From NCBI GenBank assembly GCA_965198025.1, contig OZ240237.1, forward strand, positions 1,240,001-1,304,000: a DNA stretch of 64,000 bases. Direction: 5' to 3'. Positions 8,835 to 17,980 of the stretch are shown piece after piece. The number at the start of each line of letters is the position of its first letter. Positions within the stretch are counted from its first letter, which is position 1. The position numbers and the translations under genes are program-made. The stretch is from CAYWWM01 sp965198025. GTDB lineage: Bacteria; Acidobacteriota; Terriglobia; 2-12-FULL-54-10. The notes under the pieces were generated by a model that was not told the origin of the DNA, did not search any database, and saw nothing but the letters and a program-made list of their open reading frames with translations.

Positions 8835-9983
8835 ATGAATAATCTGTGGAAATTGGATGATGCGGGCTCGCAGCTATTGGTAGCGGTGGACAAGATCTCG
8901 CGTGAGGTAATCGCTCCACTGGCGCCGGAGATTGACCAGGAAGGACGGTTTCCGAAAGAAAATGTGGAAGCCTTGCGCAAGGTCGGTTTGCTGGGTCTGC
9001 TAAGCGACCCGCAGGTAGGGGGACATGGCCAGGGACTTCGCACAGCCGTTGCCGAGACCGAGCGCATTGCGCGCGAATGTCCTTCCACGGCCATGATCAC
9101 TATCATGCACAACTGCGCCACCAAGGTAATCGAGACCTTTGGGTCTGAGGCCCTGCGCCGCTCAATCGCTGGGGAAGGCAAGCTGGCAACCCTGGCGTTC
9201 TCGGAATCCGGTTCCCGGAGCCACTTCTGGCTGCCCGTCAGCACGGCTTCGGCCAGCTCGGAAGGAGTGCGCTTGAACGCCGCAAAGCAGTTGATCACTT
9301 CGGCAGGAAACTGCGATTGGTATGTATGGTCTAGCAAACCCGCGGCGGCCGAGGGCCTGAGCAGCCTGTGGGCCGTGCCGGGCAACGCAGTTGGTCTATC
9401 GATTGCGCAGCGGTACGACGGGCTCGGGCTGCGTGGTAACAGCTCCGCTCCGATCGTTGCCAATGATGTCTTGATCCCAGAAGCGAACCGGCTGGGAGAG
9501 GATGGAAAAGGCTTTGACGCCATGATTGGCGTAGTCCTGCCCTTTTTCAATTTGCAATCTTGCGCGGTTTCCGTGGGAATCATGGAGGGTGGATTCGCGC
9601 GTGCCGTCCGGCATATCACCAACTCCCAATACGCGTACGATGGCAAGAAGATCGCAGAAATTCCGCAGGTGCGTGGACACATCGCCAAGGGCAGAGTGAA
9701 GATCGATATGACGCGGGGGTTCCTGCTGGAGGCTCTCGATGCCGTCGAGCACAGCCGGGAAGACGCCGTACTGCGCGTACTGGAGTCAAAGGTTGCTGGA
9801 GCGGAAACCGCGCTCGAGGTTCTGGATCTCTTGATGCGGGTGTGCGGCGGAGCGGCCTTCCGCAAGGATGTGGACTTGGAGCGATATTTCCGCGACAGCC
9901 GAGCCTCGGTGGTGATGGCGCCCGTCACCGATGCCTTGTACGATTTTATCGGCAAAGCCGCCTGCGGCATGCCGCTGTTCTAG
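8835..9983 (+). CDS. acyl-CoA dehydrogenase family protein, atypical active site
   Basis: A flavoprotein-fold protein of 382 residues with the standard acyl-CoA dehydrogenase layout: N-terminal helical domain, beta domain (TLAFSESGSRSHFWLP, aligned with the usual FAD-contact segment) and C-terminal helical domain with LLMRVCGGAAF and RYFRDSRASVV. In typical enzymes the last segment continues with an IYEGTNE-type motif carrying the catalytic Glu; here it reads VVMAPVTDALYDF, with no acidic residue at the equivalent place. Some family members using other bases or other chemistry share this. The substrate and even dehydrogenase activity are therefore uncertain. AGGAGG stands just before the ATG. 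It stands alone, with pheA converging on it 120 bases downstream. Confidence 0.85.
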   Translation: MNNLWKLDDAGSQLLVAVDKISREVIAPLAPEIDQEGRFPKENVEALRKVGLLGLLSDPQVGGHGQGLRTAVAETERIARECPSTAMITIMHNCATKVIETFGSEALRRSIAGEGKLATLAFSESGSRSHFWLPVSTASASSEGVRLNAAKQLITSAGNCDWYVWSSKPAAAEGLSSLWAVPGNAVGLSIAQRYDGLGLRGNSSAPIVANDVLIPEANRLGEDGKGFDAMIGVVLPFFNLQSCAVSVGIMEGGFARAVRHITNSQYAYDGKKIAEIPQVRGHIAKGRVKIDMTRGFLLEALDAVEHSREDAVLRVLESKVAGAETALEVLDLLMRVCGGAAFRKDVDLERYFRDSRASVVMAPVTDALYDFIGKAACGMPLF

Positions 9984-10102
9984 TGGACGACCGCATCGCG
10001 CCGTTCTTCCAGTGGGATCGTTTCAGCCTCCTTCGCGTTGGCGGGCTCCAAGGCAAGGGCGATCAATTCATCCAAGGTTCGGACATAGTGCAGGACAAGT
10101 CC

Positions 10103-10933
10103 TCAAGGCACGGTGGGGTAACAGCCCAGTACACGCAGGAAGTCGGTTGTTTCTGATAGATGTTTCAAGGCGTTACGGGCCGGGCCGGAGGCCGGGTTGC
10201 CTTGGAAATCAAGATAAAACAGGTATTCCCAAGGGCGGCCCCGCAGAGGGCGAGACTCGATCTTGGTCAGGTTCAGGTCTCGCAACGCGAAAACGCTCAG
10301 GCAACGGAAGAGAGCCCCTGGCAAGTTCTTGGCAGCAAAGACTATGGAAGTCTTGTTGCCAGCGGGGCGCTTGGCGCGGGTGCGTTTGCCAAGGAGGAAG
10401 AAACGGGTGTAGTTTTCCGCGTCGTCGCCAATGTCGGCGGCCAGAATGCGGCCTCCGTAAATCTTTGCAGCAGCCTTACTTGCGATGGCAGCGGCGTCGG
10501 TGAAGCCCCGTTCCAGGATCATACGGACGCTGCCGGCGGTGTCGTGATAGGGGACCTCCTCCCACCTGCGGTGCCGTTCGAGGAAGCGACGGCACTGGCC
10601 GAGAGCCGGCGGCTGAGAATAAACCTTGTGAACGTGCCGGAGCGAGACACCGGGCGGAGCGATCAGGTTGTGGATAATTCGGATACGGGTTTCCGCGAGA
10701 ATCTGAAAGCGGTGCTTTAACAAGAGGTCGTAGTTTTCATGGATAGACCCAAATAGCGTGTTTTCAATGGGAACCGTGGCGTAGTCGAGCTTTCGTGCGG
10801 CAAGCGCGCGGAAAAGCGCCGAGAAGTTCGGCAGGGGGACGAGTTCCACCAGGCCGGAGGCCATCTTGGCCGCGGCGACCTCGCCGAACGCTCCTCGCTC
10901 ACCTTGAAATCCTACCCGCATTCGTTTCGGCAA
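10103..10933 (-). CDS. pheA: prephenate dehydratase
   Basis: Converts prephenate to phenylpyruvate in phenylalanine biosynthesis (cytoplasmic). The PDT catalytic domain shows GFQGERGAFGE near the N-terminus, the conserved PIENTLFGSIHENYDLL, and the catalytic TRF motif at Thr176-Arg177-Phe178 (ENYTRFFLLG). A C-terminal ACT regulatory domain follows, recognisable by LPGALFRCLSVFALRDLNLTKIESRPLRG, the ESRP segment being the usual phenylalanine-binding motif. At 276 residues it is a monofunctional enzyme without a chorismate mutase domain. It stands alone on the minus strand. Confidence 0.95.
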   Translation of the reverse strand: MPKRMRVGFQGERGAFGEVAAAKMASGLVELVPLPNFSALFRALAARKLDYATVPIENTLFGSIHENYDLLLKHRFQILAETRIRIIHNLIAPPGVSLRHVHKVYSQPPALGQCRRFLERHRRWEEVPYHDTAGSVRMILERGFTDAAAIASKAAAKIYGGRILAADIGDDAENYTRFFLLGKRTRAKRPAGNKTSIVFAAKNLPGALFRCLSVFALRDLNLTKIESRPLRGRPWEYLFYLDFQGNPASGPARNALKHLSETTDFLRVLGCYPTVP

Positions 10934-11074
10934 ATTCGGTTCCTTCGGTTCTCTCGGTTCCTTCGACAGGCCAAAAAGCGCGCGCGATTGGCCAAAAAGC
11001 GCGAGAAAGCCCTCAGCGCATTATGCTGGGTTGGGTGGTGAATTGGCAAGGACGAGGGCCGCGCAGAACCTATA

Positions 11075-11551
11075 ATGAAAGCAGAGGGCAAAGGAGTGGC
11101 GTACCCCGAAACTCCAATGAGGGTTGCGACAGAGCCGACGGAACCCCGCGGCTGGTTGTTGTACGACGAGGAGTGCGGGGTATGCCACCAAGTGGTTCCG
11201 CAGTTTGAGAAGACTTTGAGAAAACGGGGATTCGCAATTGCGCCGCTGCAGAGCGAGTGGGTGCAGAAGCGTCTCGATCTTGCGCAGAACGAGATGGTTT
11301 CCATCCGGCTGCTGCTGCGGGACGGGCGGCAAATTGTCGGTGCGGACGTCTACCGCTACGTGATGAAGCGCGTGTGGTGGTCCTACCCGGTCTATCTGCT
11401 TTCCGTTTTGCCGCTGCTGCGGCAAGTGTTCGACCGGGCTTACCAAACGTTCGCGCACAACCGGTATTGGGTATCGAAGGCGTGCGGACTGCCGGGGGCG
11501 GGGGAGGAAGAATCAGTGGCTTCCGGACGAAGGGAACCAGGGACTCAATAG
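11075..11551 (+). CDS. DCC-family thiol-disulfide oxidoreductase-like protein (DUF393)
   Basis: A 158-residue protein of the DCC1/DUF393 family. The family's name-giving motif is visible as LLYDEECGVCHQVV (D-x-x-C-x-x-C) about 30 residues in, in a thioredoxin-like setting. A hydrophobic helix region (SYPVYLLSVLPLLRQVFD) and the NRYWVSKACGLP end follow, as usual in the family. Function in bacteria is poorly known; a redox role is inferred from the CxxC pair. The first 25 residues are low in conservation and the true start may be the internal ATG of MRVATEPTEP. Confidence 0.8.
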   Translation: MKAEGKGVAYPETPMRVATEPTEPRGWLLYDEECGVCHQVVPQFEKTLRKRGFAIAPLQSEWVQKRLDLAQNEMVSIRLLLRDGRQIVGADVYRYVMKRVWWSYPVYLLSVLPLLRQVFDRAYQTFAHNRYWVSKACGLPGAGEEESVASGRREPGTQ

Positions 11552-11718
11552 GACCCTCCCCGACAAGAAGTGCTATTCGGCGCGATGCCATGAGGGACCG
11601 TAGGCCATCAACTCTTCGGTGAATGTTGCACGGGTCACGCGGGAGTTTGAAATTATCCCGGCGCGCCTCTTTCCTGGAATGAAATTCGTCATCGAGACAT
11701 CCGCTCGCGCAATTGAAC

Positions 11719-11883
11719 AACCTCGGCGCGGATTTCCTGCGAAGAGACTTCTATAACTCTCTTCTCGCCGCTTTTGAGCTCAGCGAGATCGAAGCACAAA
11801 TCACCGGGGCCAGTTTCGGCCGGTGGTTGTCCGAATCAACGATCAGGAGTGGTAGAGGTTGTCGGCACTGGAGTCTGGTTTGA
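11719..11883 (+). pseudogene. possible C-terminal remnant of a methyltransferase
   Basis: The frame reading NLGADFLRRDFYNSLLAAFE, then LSEIEAQITGASFGRWLS, up to a TGA at 11881 resembles the C-terminal end of certain class I methyltransferases, where a 'FxxSLxAAxTxEEIxxQL' helix precedes the last strand. No SAM-binding part is present upstream. The 340-base stretch between the DCC gene and the LRR gene holds nothing else I can recognise. Weak evidence. Confidence 0.28.
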
Positions 11884-11892
11884 CGTGGCAGA

Positions 11893-14784
11893 TCACGGCG
11901 CGAACTCATCCAGTTCCCCCGGAGGCAAGGAGGAGAATACGGGATCGGCTTCGGCATTGATCGACAGAGTGACGATAGGTTCCGTGGAGGTGATTTCGAG
12001 CGATCCGGTAAAGCTGGTGAGATCAAACAGGCCCACCATATTTTTCGCATCATGCCCGTTGGACAACAGTGTCTTATCGACGCTGGCCACCGTCTCCCCA
12101 TCCACGTCCCTGGCCGTAAAGGTGACGAGGGCCGCTGTGTCGGAAGGGTTGGCATAGGCCACTCCGGTCCCCGGCTTATCTTCTCCCTGTTCGGCAAAGG
12201 TGACGAACCGGGTGGCCGGAACGGTCGTTGCGTTGACTCCGGCTTCTCCGGTGGGCACCCCTCCCTCAAACTGGCGATACAGTAGGCTGGCCTTCACCGG
12301 CCCGGAGCAGGCGGCCCGCGCCCAGCCGGCCGCCAGCGGAGCGTTCAACTCCACGTTGGTCTCCTGGTGAACCGACCCCCCGGGCGGCAGAACGTCGGGC
12401 CGGCTGACCACCGTTCCCCGATCCGCAAACGAAACCATCAGCGGACTGCCGTGATCGGAAAGGAACTCGGTCTGGCAGCTCACCGGCTGCGAGGAGTAGT
12501 TGATGTAGGTGATAGTGGTTTGCCAACTCTTTCCCACGGCAAGATGGGGGAAGTAATACGTCGTCATTTGCTGCGGGCCCTGCGCGGCGGCATCCAGTTC
12601 CCCTGGAGGCAAGGAGGAAAATACGGGAGCGGCTTCGGCATTGATCGACAGAGTGACGATGGGTTCCGTGGAGGTGACTTCGAGCGAGCCGGTGAAGCTG
12701 GTGAGACCAAACAGGGGCTGCATATTTTGCGCGCCATGCCCGTTGGGCGACAACATCAGATCGTCGCTAGCCAGCACCTCCCCATCCGCGTCCCGGACCG
12801 TAAAGGTGATGAAGGCCGTTGTTGTGTCGGAGGGGTTGGCATAGGCCACTCCGGTCCCCAGCTGACCTTCTCCCTGTTCGGCAAAGGTGACGAAGCGGGT
12901 GGCCGGAACGGTCGTTGCATTGACTCCGGCTTCTCCGGTGGGCACCCCTCCCTCAAACCGGCGATATAAGAGGCTGGCCTTCACCGGCCCGGAGCAGGCG
13001 GCCCGCGCCCAGCCGGCCGCCAGCGGAGCGCTCAACGCCACGTCAGTCTCCTGGTGAACCGAACCCCCTGGTTGCAGAACGTCGGTCCGGTTGGGTGCCG
13101 GTTCCCGATCCGCAAACGAGACCAGCAGCGGCGTTCCCTGATCGGAAAGGAACTCGGTTTGGCAGCTCACCTCCTCGGAGGAGTAGTTGATATAGGTGAT
13201 AGTGGTTTGCCAACCCGCTCCCACGGCAAGATGAGGGAAGTAATAGATCAGATCTTCCATCGGGGGCGCCGGCGGGGGTTCGGCCTCCGGATCCACCGTG
13301 ACCGTCACCGTGTCTGAATCGAAGCGACCGCTGGGATCGGTGACCAGCAGACGGAAGCGCAGCACCGCATCCGCCGTCAGCCCCTCTGGAGCCGTGAAGG
13401 TGGGATTGGGCACGTTCCGGGACGACAGCACCACGCTCTCGCCGCTGTATTGATTCCAGCGATATCGCAGCGGATCGTCGTCCGGATCGCTGCTGCCGCT
13501 GCCGTCCAGGGTCACCAGGGCTCCTTCCCACACGCCGGTCTGGTCCGGGCCGGCATCCGCCGTCGGTGAATTGCTCGCCGGAGGTGGAGGAGGTGGCGGT
13601 GGAGGAGGAGGGGACGGTCGTGGAGGTGGCGGGGCGGTGCAGACGGCCCCCTGAAAATTGATCGTTGCCAGCCACGCCTGAAATGCAGTATCCACCGGCG
13701 CACACAACGTGGTCTCCCGTATATCCAACTCCGAGAGTTGTGACAGCGCCGACAGGGTTAGCGGAAGAGGCCCGCTCAACATATTCTCGTTGAGATACAG
13801 AAACTCGAGGTTGGCCAAGTTCCCCAGTTCCGCCGGGATTTCCCCGCTCAACTCATTCCGGTTGAGATACAGATCCAGGAGGTTGGTCAAGTTCCCCAGC
13901 CTCGCCGGGATCTTCCCGCTCAATTTATTGCTGTCGAGATACAGCAACTGGAGGTTGGTCAAGTTCCCCAGCTCCGCCGGGATCTCCCCGCTCAACGTAT
14001 TCTGTAAGAGATCCAGCCCCTCAAGATTGGTCAAGTTCCCCAGCTCTGCCGGGATCTCCCCGCTCAACGTATTCGCGGAGAGAGACAGGGTCTGGAGGTT
14101 GGTCAAGCGCCCCAGCTCGGCCGGGATCTCCCCGCTCAACGTGTTTATGGAGAAAGACAGCACCTGGAGGTTCGTCAAGTTCTCCAGCTCCGCCGGGATT
14201 TCCCCGCTCAACCCATTCGCGACGAGACGCAGAGCCGTGACGCGGCCGTCCTCGTCCGTTTCGACCCTGTGCCATTCCGAGAGGGCCTCGTTGCTCAACC
14301 AGTTCGTGTTGTTCGTCCAGTCCGCTCCGCCGGTCGCGTTGTAGAGCGCCACCAGCGCCGCCCGGTCCGCCGTGACGTTGATGGTCACGTTGATGCTGTC
14401 CGCGCCGCCGTTGCCGTCGGAGACCGAAACCGTTACCGCATAGCTGGATTGCGTCTCGTAGTTGAGCGGGGCGCTGGTCTGGAGCTGGCCGCTGGCCGAG
14501 ACGATGCCGAAGGCGGCAGCGTCCGTCCCGCCCAGGGTGTAGGTCAGCGTGTCGCTCGTGTCCGCATCCGCCGCCGTGACGGGGGCACCGATGTTCTGGC
14601 CCGATGCCGTGTTCTCGGCAACGCTGCGCGTCGTGCTGGTTCCCTCGGTGAAGACCGGCGCGGAGTTGGGCTCGTCCACATTCGTGACGTTGATAGTCAC
14701 GTTGATGCTGTCCGCGCCGCCGTTGCCGTCGGAGACCGAAATCGTTATTGCATAGCTGGATTGCGTCTCGTAGTTGAGCGCGGC
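11893..14784 (-). pseudogene. modular secreted LRR/PKD protein, C-terminal part (frameshifted from the N-terminal part)
   Basis: This frame continues the protein begun at 15622 after a one-base shift near 14785. In order it contains the rest of one and a complete second cadherin-like repeat (APVFTEGTSTTRSVAENTAS type), a plant-type leucine-rich repeat block of about seven 24-residue units (LSGEIPAELGNLTNL consensus) with an N-cap (ALVALYNATGGADWTNNTNW), a short LRR C-cap with two Cys, a proline-rich linker, a PKD/Ig-like domain (ADAGPDQTGVWEGALVTLDG), and two tandem copies of a roughly 225-residue domain starting YYFPHLAVG and ending SSLPPGELD. That last domain recurs in the neighbouring NHL gene. 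The protein would be secreted; adhesion or glycan binding is a guess from the domain types. From the ATG at 14700 this part could also be read as a 935-residue protein of its own. Confidence 0.75.
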
Positions 14785-15622
14785 AGCTGGTCAGGATCTG
14801 GCCGGTCGATTTATTGACCGCGAACGAAATCGCGTCTAGCCCGCCCCCCCAGGTGTAGCTCAGCGTGTCGCTCGTGTCCGCATCCGTCGCCGTGACGGGG
14901 GCGCCGATGTTCTGGCCCGATGCCGTGTTCTCGGCGACGCTGCGCGTCGTGCTGGTTCCCTCGGTGAAGACCGGCGCATTGTTCGTGGTACTACCAATCG
15001 CGGTGCCGTTGACGCGGAATTTAAACGGATCGGTCCACGAGCCCCAAGTATCGCCGTCGTAAGGCCTATCGTAGGATTCGTCGGCAATGCTCCATCCCGA
15101 GGCCGTGGAATCCTCAGAGTCCGAAGCCGTGCCTTCCCATTGCACGCTACCACCGCCGGTACTGTCCACCACAACCCAGTAGGTTGTATTGGCCGCCAAC
15201 TCGATTCCGGAGGTCGTGAACTCGTTGACCCCCGGGGTGGTCAGGGAGGCGGGTTGCATTAGCGTCACCAAGGAACTGCCGGGCAGATTGGAGTTGCTGT
15301 TCGTCCATATTCCGACAGTGAAGTTGATGGTATGGTCCGCGCCCGACGACATGTCGAGCCCGACGCTAGTCACGGTATAGCCGGCACTGTTGTCGCCCGT
15401 GGTAAATGCTTGTGCCCCTTCGTGTGTGTTAAGGCCAAGACCACCCGAGCGCGTTTGGCCCACATTGCTGACGAGCGTCGTCTGCGCCTCCGCTGTGGGT
15501 GTGAACGGTGGCGCGAAGATGATGGCGGCGGCGAGGACGGGAATCAGCCAGCCGCCCGTTCGCCTGGAGGCGGACGGCGCGCTGCGGCGGGAGGGTCGGC
15601 TTAGCTCAGAGGTGGCTCTCAT
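14785..15622 (-). pseudogene. modular secreted protein, N-terminal part (signal peptide, jelly-roll-like domain, cadherin repeat)
   Basis: Start of the LRR protein. The ATG at 15622 (MRATSELS) overlaps the stop of a short leader frame (TAATG). A long signal peptide ends at about PTAEAQ. A roughly 170-residue beta-rich domain follows (LVSNVGQTRSG...TYWVVVDSTGGGSVQWEG...FKFRVNGTA), resembling domains found N-terminal to sorting or anchoring modules, then a first cadherin-like repeat (NAPVFTEGTSTTRSVAENT). At GQILTS the sequence leaves register: one extra base at about 14785, found by comparison with the next repeat copy, shifts the frame and would end translation at 14021 in nonsense sequence. 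Restoring it gives SAALNYETQSSYA, matching the paralogous repeats. Either a real mutation or a sequencing error. Confidence 0.75.
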
Positions 15623-15635
15623 TATGAGAGCCACC
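15611..15635 (-). promoter_or_regulatory. 25-bp perfect inverted repeat over the leader stop/start codon of the LRR gene
   Basis: GGTGGCTCTCAT and ATGAGAGCCACC form perfect 12-base arms around a single central base. In the minus-strand mRNA this can fold as an 11-bp stem with a UAA loop. The loop holds the stop codon of the leader frame, and the AUG of the LRR gene begins on the last loop base and runs into the stem, so the start codon would be shielded unless a ribosome finishing the leader opens the hairpin. It could instead be a DNA operator. Confidence 0.6.
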
Positions 15636-15672
15636 GGACGCCGCCGTTTTTGTCAAGCCTTTTTTCGAGCAT
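15622..15672 (-). CDS. 16-residue leader peptide upstream of the LRR gene
   Basis: A short frame (MLEKRLDKNGGVRWLS) beginning with ATG at 15672. It is preceded by a strong GGAGGGAGA Shine-Dalgarno and ends in TAATG, overlapping the ATG of the LRR gene. The 5' leader around this ribosome-binding site is related to the leader in front of the small gene at 17977-18375. The overlap with the hairpin at 15611-15635 suggests translational coupling. No similarity to known leader peptides is claimed. Confidence 0.45.
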   Translation of the reverse strand: MLEKRLDKNGGVRWLS

Positions 15673-15758
15673 AACACAACTTTTCTCCCTCCGAGTCGTT
15701 GCAATACGGGAACCCGCACGCGCCACTCCAGCTTGGAAAGATATCACGTATCTAACTC

Positions 15759-15787
15759 ATTATAAATAATGGTTATTTACTTCATAG
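15759..15787 (-). promoter_or_regulatory. candidate promoter of the LRR gene, perfect -10 and poor -35
   Basis: On the minus strand a TATAAT hexamer (15759-15764) sits in an unusually AT-rich island within a GC-rich region. No good -35 is found 16-18 bases upstream, which fits an activator-dependent promoter. The paralogous copy upstream of 18375 has TACAAT at the same place (18475-18480). Confidence 0.4.
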
Positions 15788-15830
15788 ACATAATTATATT
15801 TATCCATCATCACAGGCCCTGCCGACGCTC
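15761..15830. repeat. 70-bp AT-rich intergenic repeat, copy 1
   Basis: Ungapped match of 64 of 70 bases to 18477-18546. Both copies separate a large secreted-protein operon on the minus strand from LysR sequence on the plus strand. In this copy the LysR gene is reduced to a few codons starting at 15828, whereas copy 2 keeps about 150 further bases and a longer LysR reading frame. Confidence 0.8.
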
Positions 15831-15863
15831 GATTGCCTGCGCTTCTTCGCCGCCGCGGCGGCC
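15828..15863 (+). pseudogene. relic of a LysR-type regulator N-terminus
   Basis: The frame reads LDCLRFFAAAAA, the same as codons 7-17 of the truncated LysR gene at 18695, with a near-identical DNA stretch (CTCGATTGCCTGCGCTTC). It then runs straight into the 3' end of the NHL-type gene. It is the join point of a deletion or recombination between duplicated regulator-target modules. Confidence 0.6.
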
Positions 15864-15873
15864 GAATCACGCC

Positions 15874-16354
15874 CTAATCCACTTCCCCCGGAGGCAAGGA
15901 GGAGAATACGGGAGTGGCTTCGGCATTGAGCGACAGAGTGACGATGAGCTCCGTGGAGGTGATTTCGAGCGATCCGCTGAAGCTGGTGAGACCGAACAGA
16001 AGCGCCATAGTTTGCGCGCCATGCCCGTTGGACAACAGTGTCTTATCGACGCTGGCCACCGTCTCCCCATCCACGTCCTTGGCCGTAAAGGTGACGAAGG
16101 CCGTTGTTGTGTCGGAGGGATTGGCATAGGCCACTCCGGTCCCCGGCTTGCCTTCTCCCTGTTCGGCAAAGGTGACGAACCGGGTGGCCGGAACGGTCGT
16201 TGCGTTGACTCCGGCTTCTCCGGTGGGCACCCCTCCCTCAAACCGGCGATACAGTAGGCTGGCCTTCACCGGCCCGGAGCAGGTGGCCCGCGCCCAGCCG
16301 GCCGCCAGCGGAGCGTTCAACTCCACGTTGGTCTCCTGGTGAACCGACCCCCCC
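15874..16354 (-). pseudogene. NHL/Fn3 modular secreted protein, C-terminal part after a homopolymer frameshift
   Basis: Continuation of the gene that starts at 17980. It carries most of the second roughly 225-residue FPHLAVG-type domain, from GGSVHQETNVELNAPLAAGW to SSLPPGEVD. The frame change lies in a run of seven C (plus strand, 16348-16354); the equivalent position in the LRR gene (12376-12381) has six and stays in frame. DNA identity to the LRR gene copies is very high, which points to recent duplication or gene conversion. Confidence 0.7.
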
Positions 16355-17980
16355 GGGCGGCAGAACGTCGGGCCGGCTGACCACCGTTCCCCGATCCGCA
16401 AACGAGACCAGCAGCGGACTGTCGTGATCGGAAAGGAACTCGGTCTGGCAGCTCACTTGCTGCGAGGAGTAGTTGATGTAGGTGATAGTGGTTTGCCAAC
16501 TCTTTCCCACGGCAAGATGGGGGAAGTAATACGTCGTCATTTGCTGCGGGCCCTGCGCGGCGGCATCCAGTTCCCCTGGAGGCAAGGAGGAAAATACGGG
16601 AGCGGCTTCGGCATTGATCGACAGAGTGACGATGGGTTCCGTGGAGGTGACTTCGAGCGAGCCGGTGAAGCTGGTGAGACCAAACAGAAGCGCCATATTT
16701 TGCGCACCATGCCCTCCGGCCGGCAGTTCCTGGGTGACGCTAGCCAGCGTCAGCCCCGCCGCGTCCCGGGCCGTAAAGGTGACGACGGCCTCTGTGTCGG
16801 AGGGATTGGCATAGGCCACTGCGGTCCCCGGCTTGCCTTCTCCCTGTTCCGCAAAGGTGACAAAGCGGGTGGCCGGAAGCGCCGCCGCATTGACTCCGCC
16901 TTCCGCCACAGGCACCCCTTCGCTGCTGTGCTGACGAAACAGAAGGCTGGCCTTCACCGGCCCAGAGCAGGTGGCCCAAGCCCAACCGGGCGCCAGAGGA
17001 GCGCTTAGCTCCACGTTGGTTTCCTGGTGAACGGAGCCTCCGGGCGGCAGAACGTCGCTCCGGCTATCCACCGTTCCCAGTCCCGCAAACGAGACCATCA
17101 GCGGGCTTCCGTGATCGGAAAGGAAATCGGTCTGGCAACTCACCTCCTGCGGGGTGTAGTTGATATAGGTGATGGTGGTTTGCCAACTCGCTCCCACGGC
17201 AAGATGGGGGAAGTAATAGATATGATCTCCCGTTTGCAGGGGGTTGGTCCTCACTTCGCCCAACTGCGACCATTCGCCCGTTCCGGTGGCGTTGGTCGCC
17301 CGCACCTGCACTTCGTAGGCCGTGCCCGGTCTCAGCCCCGTGAGCGTCGCGGTCCGGGCCGTCCCCTCGTGCCGCGCATCGGTGAAGTCGCCGCCGCTGC
17401 CGACTTCCCGGTACCGCACGTCATAATCGGTGATGGCCGACCCCGTATTCTCCGGCTCCGTCCACTCCACCGTCAGGCTGTACGGCGTCGTGGCCGAAAT
17501 GGAGAACGATTCGCTCCCGCCGGGTACCACCGGTACCGTAGCTACCGGTCCGGTCATTGACGGCGTCAGCTTGCGAACGAGGTTGTTCCCCGGGTCTGTG
17601 ACGTACACGTTGCCCGCCGCGTCCGTCGCCACGGACAGAAATCTATCGTGACCGGTAGCGAACTGGGCCTCGGTCGCCGGGCCGCCGTCGCCGCTGAAGC
17701 CTGCCTCCCCCGTGCCGGCGATAGTCGAGATCACGCCGGCCGTGTCGATCCGCCGCACTCTGTTGCTCTCGTAGCCCGCAACGTACACGTTGCCCGCCGC
17801 GTCCACCGCCACGGTAATTGGGTAGGACAAAGCAGCCTCGGTCGCCGGGCCGCCGTCGCCGCCGCCTCCGCCCGCGAACGTGTCGATTCTATAGTCATCC
17901 CCGGTCTGTGCCCAAGCAATCGCCGCCAGAAGCATCCCGCTGATGCAGAGCTTGACAAGATAAATAGCAGGCTGTCTCAT
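16349..17980 (-). pseudogene. NHL-repeat/fibronectin III secreted protein, N-terminal part
   Basis: Begins MRQPAIYLVKLC with a signal peptide ending AIAWAQ. Two NHL-type beta-propeller strands follow (VAVDAAGNVYVAGYESNRVRR and VATDAAGNVYVTDPGNNLVRK, each with GDGGPATEA linkers), then a fibronectin type III domain (PYSLTVEWTEPENTGSAITD to TGEWSQLGEV), a complete FPHLAVG domain and the start of a second. The frame is lost at DVLPPGG because of an extra C in a poly-C run, then ends at 16238. Without the indel the product would be about 700 residues, ending at 15874. The ATG overlaps the stop of the upstream small gene (ATGA), implying coupling. Two propeller blades alone cannot close a propeller, so the NHL part may be truncated. 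Confidence 0.75.
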
